Below, one piece after another: positions 40,234 to 49,848 of a stretch of DNA of 64,000 bases. The notes below the pieces were generated by a model that saw nothing but the letters and a program-made list of their open reading frames with translations, did no database searches and had not been told where the DNA came from. Numbering within the stretch: position 1 is the first letter of the stretch; every line of letters starts with the position of its first letter. The stretch is from NCBI GenBank assembly GCA_963781035.1, contig CAWAEN010000004.1, forward strand, positions 1,054,001-1,118,000. Reading direction: 5' to 3'. Both the position numbers and the translations under genes were made by a program. This DNA is from SZUA-35 sp963781035 (GTDB lineage: Bacteria > Actinomycetota > Acidimicrobiia > Acidimicrobiales > SZUA-35).

Positions 40234-41985
40234 CTAGACCTCGAGCACCCGGACGATCCCAGTGGAGCCATCGACTTCGATCAGGGCGCCATCGGGGATT
40301 CGACGGGTTGCGTTCGTGACCGACACTGCACAAGGGATGCCGAGCTCGCGGGAAACGATCACGGCGTGGCTCATGACGGCGCCGACGTCGACCACGATCC
40401 CATCGGCGGCAACGAAGAGCGGGGTCCACGAGGGATCGGTGAGCGGAGCGACGAGGATCTCGCCCGGTCCCAACCCGCGGGGGTCAGCGGCATCGAGGAC
40501 GACTCTCGCCCGTCCGCGAGCAACGCCGAGGCATCCCGGGAGGCCCTGGATCGCCTCGCCCACGGTGACCGGCGGCAACTCGGTGCTCCGAGGTTCCCAC
40601 TCGTCGAGTGGTGGTTGAACGGACTCGAAGAAGAACGGGGGAATGCGCTCGCTGAGCCTGGCGTGGAGTGCGCGCCGTTCGGCGATGACGTCCCGGAAGG
40701 CGCCGGGATCCTCGAGGTACGCGTCCATCTCGTCGACGACGAGGAACCACAGGTCGCCTCGTTGCCCGCCACTTCGCCCCCTCAGCCGCCGGTCCAGCTC
40801 CATGTTGCGCAGCCGGGCTCCGTGGATGGCTCGAACGACGGTGGTCTTGGTGCGTTCGCGGCTCTGGGAGTAGAGCTGTGCCGAACGGAGGGCACGCCTG
40901 AACAACCAGCGGGAGTGTCGTGGAACCTTGGCGAGCGTGGCCGCCTCCAACGTGCCTCGCTCGGTGCTCAGTCTGGCGAGTTGGACCGATGGATCGTGGC
41001 TGTCGTCGGTGCCGCGCATGCGATCGATCAACGTCAGTGCAAGTTCGGGCCTGGTCTCCCAGGTGTCGAAGGCAGTGTCCCATTCATTCGGGCCGCGGGA
41101 GCCGAACCGGGCGAGGAACGAGTCGAAGGCATGCAGGAATGGCGCCGCTCCTGGTTCGGCCGTCAGGCGTTCGGCCAACCCTTCGACCCCTGAGTCGAAG
41201 GCGGCGTCGACGGACGGTTCGGCGGTGGCCAGCCGACTCAGCTTCCACATCTCGACCGATGGCGCGGCGCTGTCGACACCGCCCAGGCCGGCCAGCAATT
41301 GCACCGCCAGTTGCGGATCGTCGAGCAGTTGTTCGCACAGATTGGTGAGAACAGCAATGGAGATGCCGGCGGCGAAGCTGACCTGCAAGTGGCGGGTGAA
41401 GAGGCCCTCGAAGAACGCCATGAACCGATCGGTCAGATCCGAGAGTTCGGCATCCGGCGCGTCGATCGGCGGGAGCGACGCGAGGTATTCGTCGACGGCG
41501 ATCTGGTCATCCGTCAGATACGGAAGATCCTTGGTCCGGAGGAGTCGCCAGACGTAGGCCAACCCGGCGAGCGAGGCGCGCCAGTTCTTCTCGCCGGCCA
41601 CGGGAACATGCGGCGGGGGATCGCCGACGCCGAGGAAGTTCACGTCGGCGTCCTCGGCCTTGCCGCCCGGCATCCGGGCCGATGCCGTTCGTTGGATACT
41701 CAGATTCAGGTAGGCGTAGCCACCGAACACGCCGGACCCGACGGCGGTCGTGATCGGCAATTCGTCCAGCTCGTTCGGTCTGATCAGCCCGCTGGTGAGC
41801 ATCGCCGCCCGCATCGAGCGCTCTCCGGCCTCGGCCGCGATGCTGAAGCTGAGCGGGGTGAACACTTCGGGGTAGACCTCGCCGGCGTTGCCCCTCGTGT
41901 AGACGGGGAAACGGGTGCTGGTGTCGTGGCCGACCCACTGCTCGGTCGAGGTCGCCGGCCCGATGGGTTTCCAGATACCGGCCAT
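40234..41985 (-). CDS. PEP-utilising-enzyme swivelling domain protein without ATP-grasp
   Basis: This intact 583-residue protein from ATG 41985 is mostly helical. Its C-terminal 90 residues form a PEP-utiliser mobile (phospho-histidine) domain: GCLGVARGRARVVLDAADPR, ILVAPLTDPSWTPLFVAADG, and VDVGAVMSHAVIVSRELGIP with the catalytic His in MSHAVIV. There is no N-terminal ATP-grasp domain and no C-terminal PEP barrel, so it resembles the C-terminal two thirds of rifampicin phosphotransferases. It overlaps the SDR stop (TGATG), suggesting a joint pathway. The reaction is unknown. Confidence 0.82.
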   Translation of the reverse strand: MAGIWKPIGPATSTEQWVGHDTSTRFPVYTRGNAGEVYPEVFTPLSFSIAAEAGERSMRAAMLTSGLIRPNELDELPITTAVGSGVFGGYAYLNLSIQRTASARMPGGKAEDADVNFLGVGDPPPHVPVAGEKNWRASLAGLAYVWRLLRTKDLPYLTDDQIAVDEYLASLPPIDAPDAELSDLTDRFMAFFEGLFTRHLQVSFAAGISIAVLTNLCEQLLDDPQLAVQLLAGLGGVDSAAPSVEMWKLSRLATAEPSVDAAFDSGVEGLAERLTAEPGAAPFLHAFDSFLARFGSRGPNEWDTAFDTWETRPELALTLIDRMRGTDDSHDPSVQLARLSTERGTLEAATLAKVPRHSRWLFRRALRSAQLYSQSRERTKTTVVRAIHGARLRNMELDRRLRGRSGGQRGDLWFLVVDEMDAYLEDPGAFRDVIAERRALHARLSERIPPFFFESVQPPLDEWEPRSTELPPVTVGEAIQGLPGCLGVARGRARVVLDAADPRGLGPGEILVAPLTDPSWTPLFVAADGIVVDVGAVMSHAVIVSRELGIPCAVSVTNATRRIPDGALIEVDGSTGIVRVLEV

Positions 41986-42770
41986 CAGATCGCCGTCCAG
42001 CCGCCGTCGACGCACAACACCTGGCCCGTGGTGTAGCTGGATGCGTCCGAAGCCAGGTACAGGAGCGCTCCGTCGAGCTCGCCTTCACGACCCGGACGTC
42101 CCAGGGGCGTGTTGCCGGTGATGTAACCCATGCCGCCGTCTGTGCCGAACATGTCGGAGTTCATCTCGGTCTCGAACCAGCCGGGTGCGATGGCATTCAC
42201 GCGGATTCCCTTCCTGGCCCACTGTGATGCGAGCTCGCGGGTGAGGTTGTGGATGCCGCCCTTGGCGGCGGCGTAGCCGGCGGCCTTGAGCCGACCACCG
42301 CCGACCTCACCGAGTACCGAACCGATGTTGATGATCGATCCGGGTGATTCCCGATCGATCATCACCCGAGCCGCTCGTCTGGCCAGATCGAACGGAGCGA
42401 TCAGATCGATCTCCACCTCTCGTCTGAACTCGTCGATGTCGTCGTCGATCGCCGGCAGCACCCTCGAGATCCCTGCGTTGTTGACGACGATGTCGATCTG
42501 GCCGAACTCGGCGACCGCAGCATCGACCAGGCCGGCGATGTCGCCCGGCGCCGCGACATCACACTCGACGGCGATGGTGTTGGGGAGGCGAGCTGCGAGT
42601 TCCTCGAGTCGATCGATCCGCCGAGCGGCCAACACGACGGCGGCGCCGGCGTCGCTCAGGACCTGAGCGAAACGCGCCCCCAGCCCGGAACTCGCGCCGG
42701 TGAGCACCGCTACGCGGCCGTCGAGCCGAAATAGTTGAGGAAGTGGGGGAACCGGATCGGCGTCAGTCAC
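41985..42770 (-). CDS. Short-chain dehydrogenase/reductase
   Basis: This intact 261-residue classical SDR has the cofactor loop VAVLTGASSGLGARFAQVLS, an Arg-rich end of beta-2 (LAARRIDRLEELAAR) suggesting NADP preference, IDIVVNNAGISRVLP, catalytic Ser in SIINIGSVLGEVGGG, and Tyr/Lys in AAGYAAAKGGIHNLTRELAS. The C-terminus LASDASSYTTGQVLCVDGGW is the standard FabG-like ending. The substrate is not visible. It is translationally coupled to the downstream PEP-swivelling protein. Confidence 0.92.
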   Translation of the reverse strand: MTDADPVPPLPQLFRLDGRVAVLTGASSGLGARFAQVLSDAGAAVVLAARRIDRLEELAARLPNTIAVECDVAAPGDIAGLVDAAVAEFGQIDIVVNNAGISRVLPAIDDDIDEFRREVEIDLIAPFDLARRAARVMIDRESPGSIINIGSVLGEVGGGRLKAAGYAAAKGGIHNLTRELASQWARKGIRVNAIAPGWFETEMNSDMFGTDGGMGYITGNTPLGRPGREGELDGALLYLASDASSYTTGQVLCVDGGWTAI

Positions 42771-42788
42771 ACGCCGATCGTGTCACGT

Positions 42789-44249
42789 TCAGCCGTTGGC
42801 TTGCAGGTGGGCGCGACGAGCCTTGCGGTTGTCGGCCTTCGCGGCTCTGGTTGTCCGGAGCCGTTCTGACTCGTGCGACCCCCGCCGTTCGATGCGTTCT
42901 GTCCCTCGCCGCTCCGCTTTGTCCCTTCGCCGCTTCGCTTGGCGTTCGACCGGTTGCGGCCGCCGTTGCTCTTGCGACTTTCGCCGTTGCTGTCATCGCC
43001 GTTGCGATGGTCCCGGGCTTGTGCCGGACGTTTCCGACGAGGCGGGCGTGAACCCTTCGGCTTGGACGACTCGGCAGCCGGTGATGGCGACGGCCTCGCC
43101 GTGCGGACCTTGTCCGGCCCAGGGCGACAGCGCACGCATGGCGGCGACGTCTGGCTCGATGAAAGGCTCGTTGAGCTTGATCTTCTGCTGGAACCGCTTG
43201 AGTTCCTTCACCTGATCCCGCTGCACCATCGACACGACCACGCCACCTTCTCCGGCTCGTGCGGTGCGCCCGGAACGGTGCACGTAGTCCTTGTGGTCCG
43301 CCGGCGGGTCGTAGTGGACGACCAGGGCGACGCCGTCGACGTGGATGCCGCGGGCTGCGACGTCAGTGGCGACGAGCGCCTCGACCTCGTTCTTGGCAAA
43401 GGCAGCCAATGCACGGGTGCGCTGACCCTGGCTGCGACCGCCGTGGATCGCACCGGCGCTGATGCCGTGGCGACCGAGTTGCTTGGCCAGCCGGTCGGCG
43501 CCGTGACGAGTCCGGGTGAAGATGATGGCGGGCCAGACCGCCTCGACGGCCTTGGCCGTGAGTTCGATCCGAGCGGGTCCTTCTGCGTTCCAGAAGACGT
43601 GGCTCGCCGAGGTGATGTCCGGCGTGGTCTCGCCGACCTCATGGCGAACCGGATTGGTCTGGTAGTCACGGCTCAGCTTGGCGATGTCGCCGTCGAGGGT
43701 TGCCGAGAACAGCACCGTCTGACGCTTGTCTGCGGTCTGGTCGAGGATGCGCTTGACCGCAGGCATGAAGCCCATGTCCGCCATCCGGTCGGCCTCGTCG
43801 AGCACGATCTTGTCGACGTGGCTGAGGGAGACGTCACCGCGGTCGATGAGGTCTTCGAGCCGTCCCGGGCATGCCACCAGAATATCGACGCCCTGATGCA
43901 AGGCCTTGATCTGTGGGCCGTAGCCGACGCCGCCGTAGACGGCAGCGACGCGTACGTCACCGGCGAAGGTGCGCAGCTCGGTCATGATCTGATCGGCGAG
44001 TTCGCGGGTGGGTGCGAGGATGAGCGCTCGGGGGTGGCGTTTGCCTGCCCGTTCGACGGTGGCGATGAGCGGGATGCCGAAGGCCAGCGTCTTGCCGGAT
44101 CCGGTCGGGGCTCGGCCGCAGACATCGCGGCCGGCGAGGGCATCGGCGATGGTGGCGGCTTGGATCTCGAAGGCATCGGTGAAGCCGCGCTTCTCGAGCG
44201 CGCGACAGATGTTCTGGGGTACGCCCAATTGGGCGAAGGTGGTCGACAT
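42789..44249 (-). CDS. DEAD-box RNA helicase (RhlE-like), C-terminal frameshifts
   Basis: From ATG 44249: Q-motif region TTFAQLGVPQNICRALEKRG, Walker A GRAPTGSGKTLAFGIPLI, PTREL in LILAPTRELADQIM, DEAD box in KIVLDEADRMADMGFMP, SAT in TVLFSATLDGDI, then helicase domain 2 with ALVATDVAARGIHVDG and DYVHRSGRTARAG. The tail is a low-complexity Ser/Asn/Gly/Arg region (KRSGEGTKRSGEGQ) that changes frame near 43000. A likely true end is KADNRKARRAHLQANG at 42789. The basic tail fits RNA anchoring in ribosome assembly or cold adaptation. Confidence 0.87.
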
Positions 44250-44427
44250 GAAACTCTTTCGTGGGTTGTGATGGGTGGCTCGAACTGACCGAGTTGAACC
44301 GACCGACGAACCCAACGACAGGGAGTCCCTGCCGGAGCAAGGAGAAACCTAACCCCGATCCGGGGCCGAACCGGCGATGTGTGTCGGGAGCCACACCGGC
44401 CTCTCAAGGGTTGCCGGGGCGCTCACG

Positions 44428-44436
44428 TGCCACACT
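44428..44436 (+). promoter_or_regulatory. Extended -10-like element TGCCACACT before the PCD gene
   Basis: TGCCACACT ends 5 nt before ATG 44442. It is identical to the element in front of the M64 gene. The rest of the 191-bp gap from the helicase start holds no other feature I can support. Confidence 0.4.
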
Positions 44437-44441
44437 CCGGC

Positions 44442-44750
44442 ATGGTCGATCGCCGCACGCTCCTGCCCGATGACGAGATCGCGGTCGGTCTCGAGCAGCT
44501 CTCCGGGTGGACGAGATCGGGAGACCACATCCGAGCCGAGTTCAGGTTCCCGAACTTCGTGCGGGCGTTCAGCTTCATGACGGCGGTCGCCCTCCTCGCC
44601 GAGAAATTCGACCACCATCCGGAGTGGTCGAACGTCTACGGACGGGTCGCGATCGAACTCACGAATCACGACGCCGGGGGCATCACCGAGCTCGACCTCC
44701 ACCTCGCCGCCCGGATCAACGACGTCGCCGAATGCAGCGACCAGCGCTGA
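44442..44750 (+). CDS. phhB: Pterin-4a-carbinolamine dehydratase
   Basis: This intact 102-residue protein has the PCD active-site region VALLAEKFDHHPEWSNVYGR with the HHPEW motif, and LTNHDAGGITELDLHLAARI, where the third His normally lies. PCD dehydrates 4a-hydroxytetrahydrobiopterin and recycles pterins used by aromatic amino-acid hydroxylases. Many bacteria without such hydroxylases also keep it, possibly for folate or molybdopterin chemistry. No hydroxylase is nearby. Confidence 0.92.
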   Translation: MVDRRTLLPDDEIAVGLEQLSGWTRSGDHIRAEFRFPNFVRAFSFMTAVALLAEKFDHHPEWSNVYGRVAIELTNHDAGGITELDLHLAARINDVAECSDQR

Positions 44751-44805
44751 GTCTTCGGGCTGGGCCTTGGTCACCGCTGCGGCGTGTGACAGCAGATGAG
44801 CGCTC

Positions 44806-44814
44806 TGCCACGAT
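44806..44814 (+). promoter_or_regulatory. Extended -10-like element TGCCACGAT before the RidA-family gene
   Basis: TGCCACGAT ends 6 nt before ATG 44821, matching the TGC-CANNNT arrangement seen before several other genes. The transcript would be leaderless or nearly so. Confidence 0.4.
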
Positions 44815-44820
44815 GCTGCG

Positions 44821-45213
44821 ATGCATCGAGAACTGTCGCCTGCCGGGCTCGCACCGCCGGCCGCCAACTACGCCCATGCGATTCTCTCCACCGACGTCGC
44901 TCGAATGGTCCACACCTCGGGTGTCGTGCCGACCCGACCAGATGGAACCGTTCCCGACGATGTCGGCGAGCAAGCGGTCGTGGTGTGGGAGACCATTGCT
45001 GCACTGCTCGAGTCGGCGGAGATGACGCCGGCCAACATCGTGTCGGTCACGACCTACGTCGTCGTCGATCACATGTCCGAACTCGGCGCGGTGATGGCGG
45101 CTCGGGATCGTGCGCTCGGCGATCACAAGGCGGCGTCGACCCTCGTCACCGTGCCCGCGCTCGCCCGAGCGGCGTGGAAGATGGAGGTCGCCGTTGTCGG
45201 CCGACGGCTGTGA
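44821..45213 (+). CDS. RidA (YjgF/YER057c/UK114) family protein
   Basis: This intact 130-residue protein shows the RidA pattern: ARMVHTSGVVPTRPDGTVPD, VVWETIAALLESAEMTPANI, VSVTTYVVVDHMSELGAVMA and the C-terminal VPALARAAWKMEVAVVG with the Arg that in RidA binds the substrate carboxylate. RidA enzymes hydrolyse reactive 2-aminoacrylate and related enamines or imines. Subgroup members may act on other imines. It stands alone with its own probable promoter. Confidence 0.87.
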   Translation: MHRELSPAGLAPPAANYAHAILSTDVARMVHTSGVVPTRPDGTVPDDVGEQAVVVWETIAALLESAEMTPANIVSVTTYVVVDHMSELGAVMAARDRALGDHKAASTLVTVPALARAAWKMEVAVVGRRL

Positions 45214-45248
45214 CGGCCCGGCTCGTGACAGCCCGGCTTCGCCGAGGT

Positions 45249-45618
45249 TCAGATCGCAGCGATCAGTTCGATTCGATTGCCGAAGGGGTCGTCGGTGAAG
45301 GTCTGGGTGACGCCGTCGACCGTGGCACCGGCCCGAACCTCGTGGCCCGCCGCCTCGAGATCGGCGATCAGCGAGGGCAGACCGGACACGATCAGCGCCG
45401 GGTGGGCCTTCGTCGCCGCGGTGAACCCCGGATCGGCACCGAGATGGAGCTGCAATGCGCCGGCCATCGAACCAGCAACCGCCGCGACCGGCGAGCTCCG
45501 TCGGCTTCTCGAGCTGCCGCAATCCGAGCACTCCGCCGTAGAAGTCGATTGCCCGAGCCTCCGCGCCGACCGGGATCGCGAGCTGCACGTGATCGACGCC
45601 GACGATGCGATGGGCCAT
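45249..45618 (-). CDS. VOC (glyoxalase/bleomycin resistance) family protein, frameshifted
   Basis: MAHRIVGVDHVQLAIPVGAE has the metal-binding His and beta-strand of the vicinal-oxygen-chelate fold; IDFYGGVLGLRQLEKP follows. After a frame change near 45470 the second half reads GALQLHLGADPGFTAATKAH, LPSLIADLEAAGHEVRAGAT and FTDDPFGNRIELIAAI, a standard VOC ending. The size of about 122 residues is normal for a single-module dioxygenase or glyoxalase-like protein. TGCCAAGAT (45625-45633, minus strand) lies 6 nt upstream of the ATG. Confidence 0.83.
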
Positions 45619-45737
45619 CGCGTCATCTTGGCAGATCGCCAAGCAGGATTTCGAGGAGGAGCGCATCCAACGACCGGGTCTCCGACGAAGGGACGCAGGA
45701 AGGCTTCACGAGAAGTCTCGGCGAACAAGGAGTTCAC

Positions 45738-46566
45738 ATGCGTCACCTCTTCCGGTTCTTGGGCGTTCTCGCCCTACTTGCTTTCACCGCAGCGGCCCCC
45801 GCCGCCGCCCAGGACACGAGCGATGTCTACGTCGTGCATGGCATCCCCGGTGTCGACGTCGACGTCTACGTCGACGGCGCCCTGACGCTCGAGGGTTTCG
45901 CGCCCAAGGACATCGCCGGCCCGCTGTCCCTGCCGGCCGCCACCTATGACATCGAGATCTTCGCCGCAACCGCCGATCCGGCAGCTGCCTCGGCCGATCG
46001 CACCGACGACGCCGTCATCTCGGCCTCTCCCGCCGTTCCTGGTGGAGCGAACCTGAGCGTCGTTGCTCACCTCGACGAGTCCGGCACGCCCGTGCTCGGC
46101 GCTTTCGTGAACGACGTGACTCCGGCCGGCGCCGGCAACGGTCGCCTCACCGTGCGCCACACTGCTGCTGCCCCGACCGTCGACATCGTCGCCGGTGGTG
46201 CCGCCGTGCCCCCGTTCGTGAACCTCTCGAACGGCGGAGAAGCCAAGGCCGACCTGCCCGCCGGTGACTACGCGACCGGAATCGCCGCCACCGGCACGAC
46301 CGACTGCGCTCGTCGACACACCGGTGACCGTGGTCGAGGGCGAGAACCTCGTCGTGTACGCCATCGGTGACTTCGCCGGCGGCACCTTCGAACTCCTCAC
46401 CCAGAACTTCACCGGACTGCATTCGGCCCCGACGGCCGTCAACTCTGGTAACTCGGGCCTGCTCGCTCAGGATTCGTCCTCCGCCGCCGGTTGGCTGCTC
46501 GTCGGTGGCGTCGCTGCCCTTGCTGCTTCCGCCTCCGGCCTCGTCCTGGCCCGCCGCCGGGCCTGA
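45738..46566 (+). CDS. DUF4397 domain cell-surface protein, frameshifted
   Basis: ATG 45738 has AAGGAG upstream. The signal peptide LFRFLGVLALLAFTAAAPAA precedes DUF4397 modules with VYVVHGIPGVDVDVYVDGAL, ATYDIEIFAATADPAAAS and, in the second copy, LTVRHTAAAPTVDIVAGGAA. A break near 46305 is healed by deleting one G (GTTTALVDTPVTV). The C-terminus SGLLAQDSSSAAGWLLVGG, a helix (VAALAASASGLVLA) and RRRA have the layout of a sorting signal, though without LPxTG. The following class F sortase gene overlaps its stop, so this is probably its substrate. Confidence 0.85.
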
Positions 46567-47316
46567 TGCGCCGCCTCACCATCTCCCCGTTCCTCCCCTT
46601 GCGCGGGAGATGGCGAGGCGTGTGCTTGTCGGTCGCCGTGGTGTTGGCGGCCGCCTCCTGCTCCGGAGCCGACTCGGTGACGAGTCCCATGCTCCCGCCG
46701 GACGAAGGCAGCCCGATCGAGTCGGTCGCCCGAGACGTCGAGGAATCCGAAGGACGATCCAGACCCGGCCGGAAGCTCGACCGAGCGTGCTGCCACGGAG
46801 GCGCTTCCCGACATCCCGGTCCGATCCGGAACCTCGCTCGATGATCGCCAGAGGGAACGACGGGCGGCTGCCGATTCGCAACCGGTCGGCCTGGTCGTCG
46901 ACTCTCTCTCCATCGATGCGCCAATCGTCCCCGTCGGCGTGGAACCGAACGGCGAGATGGAGATTCCGGGAGCCGCCGAGGTCGGGTGGTATCGCTTCGG
47001 CAGTCGCCCGGGCGAGGATGGTTCGGCGGTGCTGGCAGCCCACGTCGACTACGACGGTCAGGTCGGCGTCTTCTTCGAATTGGCCGGCGCTGAGGTCGGG
47101 GACTCCATCGAGGTGGCGCGTGCCGATGGTACGACGGCCGTCTTCGTCGTGACGGAGCGTGCCCAGTACGAGAAGAGCTCGTTGCCCTTCGATGAGATCT
47201 TCCGTCGTGACGGTGAACCATCTCTCGTGCTCATCACGTGCGGCGGCGATTTCAATCCGTCGCTGCGGAGCTATGAGGACAACGTGGTGTTGTTCGCATC
47301 GCCGATCGATTCCTGA
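46566..47316 (+). CDS. Class F sortase, frameshifted
   Basis: It starts in the stop of the DUF4397 gene (TGATG). The signal segment LSVAVVLAAASCSGADSVTS could be a lipoprotein signal (Cys after AAS) or an anchor. A break near 46760 is healed by removing one A, giving EESEDDPDPAGSSTERAATE. The sortase barrel contains VGLVVDSLSIDAPIVPVGVE, catalytic His in VLAAHVDYDGQVGVFFELAG, catalytic Cys in LVLITCGGDFNPSLRSYED and the following Arg. DUF4397 protein plus class F sortase is a recurring actinobacterial pair. Confidence 0.87.
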
Positions 47317-47341
47317 TGGCCCCGATCGAGAGGTCGATCGA

Positions 47342-47701
47342 TCAGCGGTTCGCCCAATCCCTGACCTCGGGACGGATCTCGACCGGGATCTCGATCCGGA
47401 TCGACCTCGCCTCGCTGTCGATCGTGAGATACCGGTGACCGGCCTCGGCTCGCAGTCCGGGCTGGGGGATCGATGCCGAAGCACGGAATCGGTGTCGAAT
47501 CGTTGCCCCGTCGGCGTGGAGTTCGACACGACGGTGGAGCGTGAGTGCCGCAGCGAGCGCGAGGGGACCCGTTGCCAGCAAGGTCGCCCAGCCGAATCTG
47601 TCCCAGAGTCCGAGGGGCGCAGCGATGGCGCCGACGGTGAAGATCAAGGCCTGGAGTCGGCTGCCGACGATGACGAGCGGTTCAGAGTCAGGCGCATTCA
47701 T
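47342..47701 (-). CDS. Hypothetical membrane protein (PH-like C-terminal part)
   Basis: Starting at ATG 47701, this 119-residue protein has two helices (LQALIFTVGAIAAPLGLWDR and WATLLATGPLALAAALTLHR) and then a short soluble part VELHADGATIRHRFRASA with ITIDS-like strands, resembling small bacterial PH-domain membrane proteins. No motif identifies a function. Its start overlaps the LysR gene stop (ATGA). It converges on the sortase gene with 25 bp between. Confidence 0.65.
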   Translation of the reverse strand: MNAPDSEPLVIVGSRLQALIFTVGAIAAPLGLWDRFGWATLLATGPLALAAALTLHRRVELHADGATIRHRFRASASIPQPGLRAEAGHRYLTIDSEARSIRIEIPVEIRPEVRDWANR

Positions 47702-48616
47702 GCGGTGATCGATCGTGATCTGGCGAGCTCGAGGAAGCGGCGAGCTGCGGGGTGAGCCGGCGATGTTCCCTTCCACGCCAGCCTGATCGGTTGGCGGATC
47801 TCGAGGTTGCGCAGTCGCAGTTCGACCAGATGTCCGCTCGCCAGGTCGCCGGCAATTGCCGGCGCAGGGAGGATGGCCACGCCGCCGCCGTTCATGGCTG
47901 ACAGTCTGGCAGCCGCCGTGCGACGACACCTCGGTCACCCGGCCGACGACACCGAGCTCGTGCTCGGCCAATGCCATCTCGATGACGTCCAGGGTGCCGG
48001 ACCCCCGACGACGCAGAATCAGGTTCGATGCCGCCAGCTGTGCTCCGGTCACGGATCGACGTTGCCGAGCGAGGCGATGATCGGCGGGGGCGACGGCGAC
48101 GAGCTCGAACCAGTCGACGATCTCGGATCGAAGTGACAGGGGAGCGCTCGGACCGGCGAGCAAGCCGAGTTCGACGTCACCGTTGCGCAGCATGGCCGCG
48201 ATCGATGCTGTCTCCGCTTCCACGAGGTCGATGTCGACTCCGTCGAGCGGTTGCTCGGCCAGCCAGGCCGGGAGGAGGTGGGTGGCGACGTCTGCGGTGG
48301 CCGCCAGTCGCAGGGTCAACGCCGACTGGTCCTGCAGCGCTCGGGCCCCCTCGGTCAGCGCCGACGCGGCAGCGACGAGTCCGTGGCACCACGCCATCAA
48401 CTGCTGGCCGTCGGTCGTGACATTGGAGCCCGTCGGGCTTCGCTCGAGCAGCTGGACACCGATCGTCCGCTCCAGCTTCTGGATACGGGCGGTGGCAGAT
48501 GGTTGGGTCAGCCCGTGACGGGCAGCGGCTTTCGAGACACTTCCGAGCTCGGCCGCGGTGAGGAAGAGTCTGACCGAAACCACATCGAGGTCATCGAGCC
48601 GATCATGCACACCCAT
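47698..48616 (-). CDS. LysR-family transcriptional regulator, frameshifted
   Basis: The N-terminal HTH is LDVVSVRLFLTAAELGSVSK with AAARHGLTQPSATARIQKLE and RTIGVQLLERSPTGSNVTT. The effector domain includes LRLAATADVATHLLPAWLAE, AMLRNGDVELGLLAGPSAPL and, after a frame change near 47905, NGGGVAILPAPAIAGDLAS and LVELRLRNLEIRQPIRLAWK. The length of about 305 residues is normal. It diverges from the Gfo/Idh-LLM flavoprotein pair across 72 bp that contain a palindrome, so it probably controls them. Confidence 0.87.
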
Positions 48617-48624
48617 AGCGTAAT

Positions 48625-48647
48625 CCAATGACCTGGAAGGGCATTGG
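48625..48647. promoter_or_regulatory. Candidate LysR operator
   Basis: CCAATG (48625-48630) and CATTGG (48642-48647) form a perfect inverted repeat with an 11-bp centre, in the 72-bp divergent gap between the LysR gene and the oxidoreductase gene. Position and dyad geometry suit a LysR-type binding site. Confidence 0.5.
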
Positions 48648-48688
48648 TTGTTCCCTCTTCGTCGTGGAGTTGCTGGAATGGGGGGTCT

Positions 48689-49811
48689 ATGACGGACGCA
48701 CCGCATGACTCGGCCCCCATCCGCTACGGCATCATCGGTTCGGGGATGATGGGCATCGAGCACATCCAGAACATCAACCACGTCGACGGTGCCATCGTGA
48801 CCGCCGCCGCCGATCCCCACCAGCCCTCGCTCGACGCAGCGGTCGAGGCTGCGGCCGGCGATGAGCCCATCGCGACCTTCAGTGACCATCGAGAACTGCT
48901 CTCGAGCGGACTGTGTGACGCGGTCGTGCTCGCCAGCCCGAACTTCACCCACATCGATCTCCTGGCCGACATCTTCGCCTCCGGTCTCCACGTGCTCATC
49001 GAGAAGCCGATGTGCATCACCGTCGACGAGTGCCGGCGAGCCATCGATCTGGCGGCGTCGACCTCCGAGGTGAACCCGGACCGCAAGATCTGGGTCGGCC
49101 TCGAGTATCGGTACATGCCGGCTGTTGCCGCCCTGATCGACGAGGTGGCGACGCGGGTCCATCGGTCGGCCCCAGATGGTCGCCATCCGGGAGCACCGCT
49201 TCCCGTTCCTGGTGAAGGTGAACGACTGGAATCGGTTCAGCGCCAACACCGGGGGCACGTTGGTCGAGAAGTGCTGTCACTTCTTCGACCTCATGAGCCT
49301 CATCATCGGCGAACGGCCCATCCGTGTGTCGGCGTCGGGCAGCCAGGACGTCAACCACCTCGACGAGGCATACGACGGGAAGACGCCGGACGTTCTCGAC
49401 AACGCATTCGTCATCGTCGACTTCGCCGGGGGGCAGCGTGCGATGCTCGATCTGTGTATGTTCGCCGATGCCACGTTCAACCAGGAAGAGGTGAGCGCAG
49501 TCGGTCCAAAGGGCAAGGTGGAGGCACTCATGCCCGAGAGCGTGATCCGTCGTGGTCGCCGGGGCGAGCACTGGATCGGGTCGGTCGAGATCGAGAAGAT
49601 CGAGGATGCCTCGATCGCTCACGAGGGTCTCCACCACGGTTCGAGTTTCATCGAGCACGTTCGGTTCCTGGCTGCGATCCGAGGCGAGCAGGAGGTCGAG
49701 GTCACCCTCGAGGACGGCCTCTGGTCTGTCGCTGTCGGTGCCGCCGCCCACAAGAGCATCGCCGAAGGACGTCCGGTGCTGCTCGAAGAGTTGATCGGAA
49801 TGACGTCATGA
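48689..49811 (+). CDS. Gfo/Idh/MocA family oxidoreductase, frameshifted
   Basis: ATG 48689 opens MTDAPHDSAPIRYGIIGSGM with the Rossmann GxGxxG; then SGLCDAVVLASPNFTHIDLL, LHVLIEKPMCITVDECRRAI (EKP motif) and, after removal of one C near 49160, RVIGRPQMVAIREHRFPFLV. The catalytic region VEKCCHFFDLMSLIIGERPI holds the conserved His-Asp pair. It is followed after 37 bp by an LLM flavoprotein, with the LysR regulator divergent. The three probably form a small catabolic unit for a sugar-like or organosulfur compound; the substrate is not visible. Confidence 0.87.
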
Positions 49812-49848
49812 GTTCCACTATCCCCACGAGGAAGGCAGGTCTCGACAG

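Noticed and set aside
44250..44441. Cold-shock type leader upstream of the DEAD-box helicase
   Set aside because: The 191-bp gap shows no cold-box or extended pairing that I can support.
47342..49258. Apparent single 638-residue protein joining LysR and a membrane protein
   Set aside because: The join comes from the extra base in the LysR gene. The LysR C-terminus is in another frame and ends at 47698, overlapping the separate ATG at 47701.
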